Positions 50,011-52,500 of a stretch of DNA of 52,500 bases are shown in pieces. The notes beneath the pieces were generated by a model, which saw only the letters and a list, made by a program, of their open reading frames with translations, was not told the DNA's origin and made no database searches. A program made the translations under genes and the position numbers. Source of the stretch: Symbiodinium natans (lineage: Eukaryota; Sar; Dinophyceae; Suessiales; Symbiodiniaceae); the NCBI GenBank assembly GCA_905221605.1, contig CAJNDS010002582.1, positions 145,001 through 197,500 on the forward strand, in the 5' to 3' direction. Each line of letters starts with the position of its first letter. Positions within the stretch are counted from its first letter, which is position 1.

Positions 50011-50171
50011 CTTTGAGGGCCTGAGGGGCTCATTAGGATTTTTAGCGGCCTTGGGGTGTTATGTAGCTTTAAGGTTGCCCGGAACCTTAATGAACTTCCC
50101 CGACCTGAGTCGAGTCGACACCGCAAAGCCTAAACTGCAGACACGATGCGCAGGCTCGCCTTTAAGGAACC

Positions 50172-50276
50172 ATAAGGGTCCATGCAACCATATAGTATAT
50201 ACTTGGGCCCTAAAGCTACTATATGGGAACCCCTTTGAGGCCCAACTATATGCTATATGGGTACATGGACCCTTAG
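50172..50276. mobile_element. MITE family G copy
   Basis: AAGGGTCCATGCAACCATAT … ATGGGTACATGGACCCTT. Confidence 0.85.
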
Positions 50277-50650
50277 GGGAAGGTTGTCTGTCGGTTTTTC
50301 CTCACCACTCATGCGTGCAACGTGAGTGGGCTTGGCGGCAACAACCCCCGCAGCTTCCCAGATTCTTAAGAACCTTAGTCACAGCCTGAATAGTTCGAAT
50401 GGATATAGTATCAGGGTTGCGGTATGTTAAGGTGCTAGTCACCGACTCTGATGGCCACAGAAACTGAAAGCAGCCAGGAGCACCTCAACTTAACACCTTC
50501 ACCTGAAACCCCAAACCCTAAACCTTCATGCTCTATGAATTAACCACTTCTTCCTTCCCAATACTTGAACTTTGTTATTAAATTTCGGTTGCCTTATTTC
50601 GTCGGAATGATTCAGGTTAACCTTTTTTCCCCTTGGTTGTTGGAGAAGTA

Positions 50651-50758
50651 AGATCGGGCACCAAAGGCGTTTTCGCCAACATCTTCGCGTTCATCGACTC
50701 GCCGTACAAGAGGCTAACCGCAGGGTGGGAGGGTCGGGTCTGCGGGGGTTGCACGTGA
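50651..50758 (+). CDS. Exon-like island with stop
   Basis: The frame reads GTKGVFANIFAFIDSPYKRL and continues to TGA just before a TTTAGGG array. Product unknown. Confidence 0.33.
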   Translation, partial: RSGTKGVFANIFAFIDSPYKRLTAGWEGRVCGGCT

Positions 50759-50809
50759 TTGGGTTTAGGGTTTAGGGTTTAGGGCTTAGGGTTTAGGGTT
50801 TAGGGTTTG

Positions 50810-50884
50810 ATTCGGTTTGATTGGGCGTACATGTCTCGGGCCCTGGTGATGGCGGAAATGCTGCATAGGACACCTTCTGACTGA
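50810..50884 (+). CDS. Exon-like island with stop
   Basis: Immediately after a TTTAGGG array the frame reads IRFDWAYMSRALVMAEMLHR to TGA. Product unknown. Confidence 0.3.
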   Translation: MRFDWAYMSRALVMAEMLHRTPSD

Positions 50885-51332
50885 GACAGGAACATGTGAC
50901 GAACAGAGCTGTCGTTTCCGGCTTTGGAAGTAAGCCGCGCTTTGGACCGTTGCCAACAATAGCATGATTTCGTGGGGTCTTCGTCAAAAAGCCTGCATCA
51001 ACATGTGAGCCCTGGTTTAGGGGAAGAGCATCTCGTGTGGCGCCTGTTTTTTCATCAGCACCGTACAGCGGGGTTTGTCATCGTTCGGCAGCAGACCGTA
51101 TATAATGAAAGAACAGAAGAATCGAATGATGTAATAGTGGATTATTCTCACAATATTCTGCCCCACAAAACCTACAGCCTCCAGAGCCAAAGACCCCCAA
51201 ACTACCCAAGACAAGCCTAAACACTAAACCCCTAAGCCCTAAGCCCCTATAAACCCCTCAACCCAAAAACCCTAGACCCTAACCCCTAAACCCCAAACCT
51301 AAACCCAAATCCCCTCAACCCATACCCTACAG

Positions 51333-51408
51333 GCGAGCGGCCAAGCACCTGTCCATTTGGATGACCACCAAGCATGGGGCTGAACAGCTCCTGGGCTCAA
51401 GGATGTAG
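51333..51408 (+). CDS. Exon-like island with stop
   Basis: The acceptor ACCCTACAG is preceded by degenerate CCCTAAA. The frame reads RAAKHLSIWMTTKHGAEQLL to TAG at 51,406. The DNA right after it is repeated at 51,861. Confidence 0.32.
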
Positions 51409-51459
51409 GGTAGTCTTGAACTTGTTTTTTGTTATTTTGAACCCTTAGGGTTTAGGGTT
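51407..51459 (+). repeat. Intron 5'-end repeat, copy 1
   Basis: TAGGGTAGTCTT, TTTGTTATTTTGAACCC and TTAGGGTTTAGGG in the same order as at 51,861-51,913. Confidence 0.88.
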
Positions 51460-51521
51460 TAGGGTTTAGGGCTTAGGATTTAGGGGAGGCTGTGGGGAGT
51501 TTAGGGTTTCAGGGTTTTAGG

Positions 51522-51626
51522 CTGGGATGTTCTTCCCTTCTACTAACAGTCCTGAGTAGGGATTACAACAGGGGGTACTATCATCCCCATAAAACGGACT
51601 GTTAGTATAAGGGGGAACATCCCAGG
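51522..51626. mobile_element. MITE family A copy
   Basis: TGGGATGTTCTTCCCTTC … AAGGGGGAACATCCCA. Confidence 0.82.
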
Positions 51627-51667
51627 TTTAGGGTTTAGGGTGTGGGGCGAGAGTCGGGGCCCTCCTG

Positions 51668-51770
51668 CACCCTAAACCCTATAAACCCTATAAACCCTAT
51701 AAACCCTATAAACCCTATAAACCCTATAAACCCTATAAACCTTATAAACCCTATAAACCCTAAACCCTAA
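51668..51770 (-). repeat. Nine-base CCCTATAAA array
   Basis: About ten CCCTATAAA units, then two CCCTAAA. Confidence 0.95.
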
Positions 51771-51863
51771 GAGGCGCCACCAGTTTTCGTGTTTTCGGAC
51801 TCCGAGGCTTCGGTTTGCGATGGGGTTTGTGTTTGTTCGTTGCCTCAGGCCTCCAGGACTAGG
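51771..51863 (+). CDS. Exon-like island after CCCTATAAA array
   Basis: Thirty-one codons: EAPPVFVFSDSEASVCDGVC and a Ser/Arg tail, ending AGG|GTAGTC. Product unknown. Confidence 0.3.
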
Positions 51864-51894
51864 GTAGTCTTTAAATTTCTTTTGTTATTTTGAA

Positions 51895-51960
51895 CCCTTA
51901 GGGTTTAGGGTTTAGGGTTTAGGGTTTAGGGTTTAGGGTTTAGGGTTTAGGGTTTAGGGG
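51895..51960 (+). repeat. TTTAGGG array
   Basis: Nine units. Confidence 0.95.
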
Positions 51961-52231
51961 CTAACCTTTTTTGGGCTAGGGTATTCAGCCCCTGAGAGGC
52001 CAGTACTCCTCTACTTAAGCCGATCTCTGGTGTAAGCCGCGGACAGCACGGCGCTGGGTGTTGGTTTTGGATAGTCGGGTTGCGTCATGCTAGGTTTCAG
52101 GGTTCAGGGTTTAGGGTTCAGGGTTTAGGGTTTGGTCCGAAGCCGGGCTATGTCCTGAAATCTAAGCCATGAACCCTCACTTTCTTTCGACATACGAATG
52201 CTTGAGAGGGTGGTTCGTTCTTTTGCCTTAG

Positions 52232-52331
52232 CCGTTTGAGTGACCTGGTTATTGGAAAGTTGGCTGCGCAGGCTACACCCGAGGTCCGGTTGGAAACCCC
52301 GTCGCATCCGCTCCTAACCCTGGAACCCTAA
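52232..52331 (+). CDS. Exon-like island, stop from CCCTAAA
   Basis: After GCCTTAG the frame contains LVIGKLAAQATPEVRLETPS and ends at a TAA within the next array. Product unknown. Confidence 0.3.
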
Positions 52332-52405
52332 ACCCACAAATGTCTAAACCCTAAACCCTAGCGCCTAAACCCGAAACCCTAAACCCTAAACCCTAAACTT
52401 TAAAC
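52318..52405 (-). repeat. CCCTAAA array, interrupted
   Basis: About nine units with two short interruptions. Confidence 0.9.
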
Positions 52406-52407
52406 CG

Positions 52408-52500
52408 ACTGCTCTTGCCAAGGATCATCTTGCCTTTGCTTCTTTACTGGCGCCTTCCCAACTTCGAGGTCGCTGGTTTGATACTCTTCGCTTAAGAACC
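52408..52500 (+). CDS. Exon-like island running off the window
   Basis: Right after a CCCTAAA array the frame reads ALAKDHLAFASLLAPSQLRG and is still open at the window end. Product unknown. Confidence 0.25.

Noticed and set aside
1-52500. Dinoflagellate spliced-leader relics, tRNA, rRNA, CRISPR
   Set aside because: No spliced-leader-like core (CCATTTTGGCTCAAG), cloverleaf, rRNA block or regular spaced repeats were noticed by eye; a search would be needed to exclude them.

Overview
The window reads as nuclear DNA of a eukaryote with a plant-type telomere repeat (TTTAGGG). A dinoflagellate, perhaps Symbiodiniaceae-like, is my best inference. The reasons are very short exons separated by long introns, splice solutions that need GC-AG and one GA-AG intron as well as GT-AG, coding-like islands almost all on the + strand, and dense non-autonomous hairpin elements. 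I see no bacterial operons, rRNA, tRNA or CRISPR. No feature was checked with a database; everything here was read by eye.

Layout. (1) Positions 966-8632 carry at least six and probably seven exons of a glycoside hydrolase family 17 (beta-1,3-glucanase type) gene, in the right order and with compatible splice phases. (2) Positions 8.6-22.4 kb are a succession of 40-200 bp coding-like islands separated by interstitial telomeric arrays and hairpin elements. (3) Positions 22,501-25,314 are a 2.8 kb composite element with inverted ends, an AT-rich AATTTAAGG satellite and four hairpin units built on AAACATCGGTAAAACCAATG. (4) Positions 25.4-52.5 kb return to islands plus arrays. This part includes a UBA-like micro-exon, a frameshifted Helitron N-domain remnant (33,829-34,132) and a coiled-coil fragment split by a CCCTAAA array (40.8-41.0 kb).

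Main observation. More than 60 telomere-like arrays are scattered through the window. Around the exons I can place, sense CCCTAAA arrays tend to end 5-60 nt before the acceptor AG, and sense GTTTAGGG arrays tend to start at or soon after the donor. CCCTAAAC resembles a branch-point sequence (CTAAAC) and AGGGTTTAG contains a GT donor. The arrays may therefore be working parts of introns rather than neutral scars; this is inference from position only.

At least twelve hairpin (MITE-like) families are present in one to twelve copies. One has 8-bp target duplications, one copy is nested in another family, and several have a telomeric array at the hairpin tip. Most exon-like islands beyond the GH17 gene are supported only by an open + frame and plausible splice sites, so they carry low confidence: short open frames are common by chance and I chose the most protein-like of the available frames.
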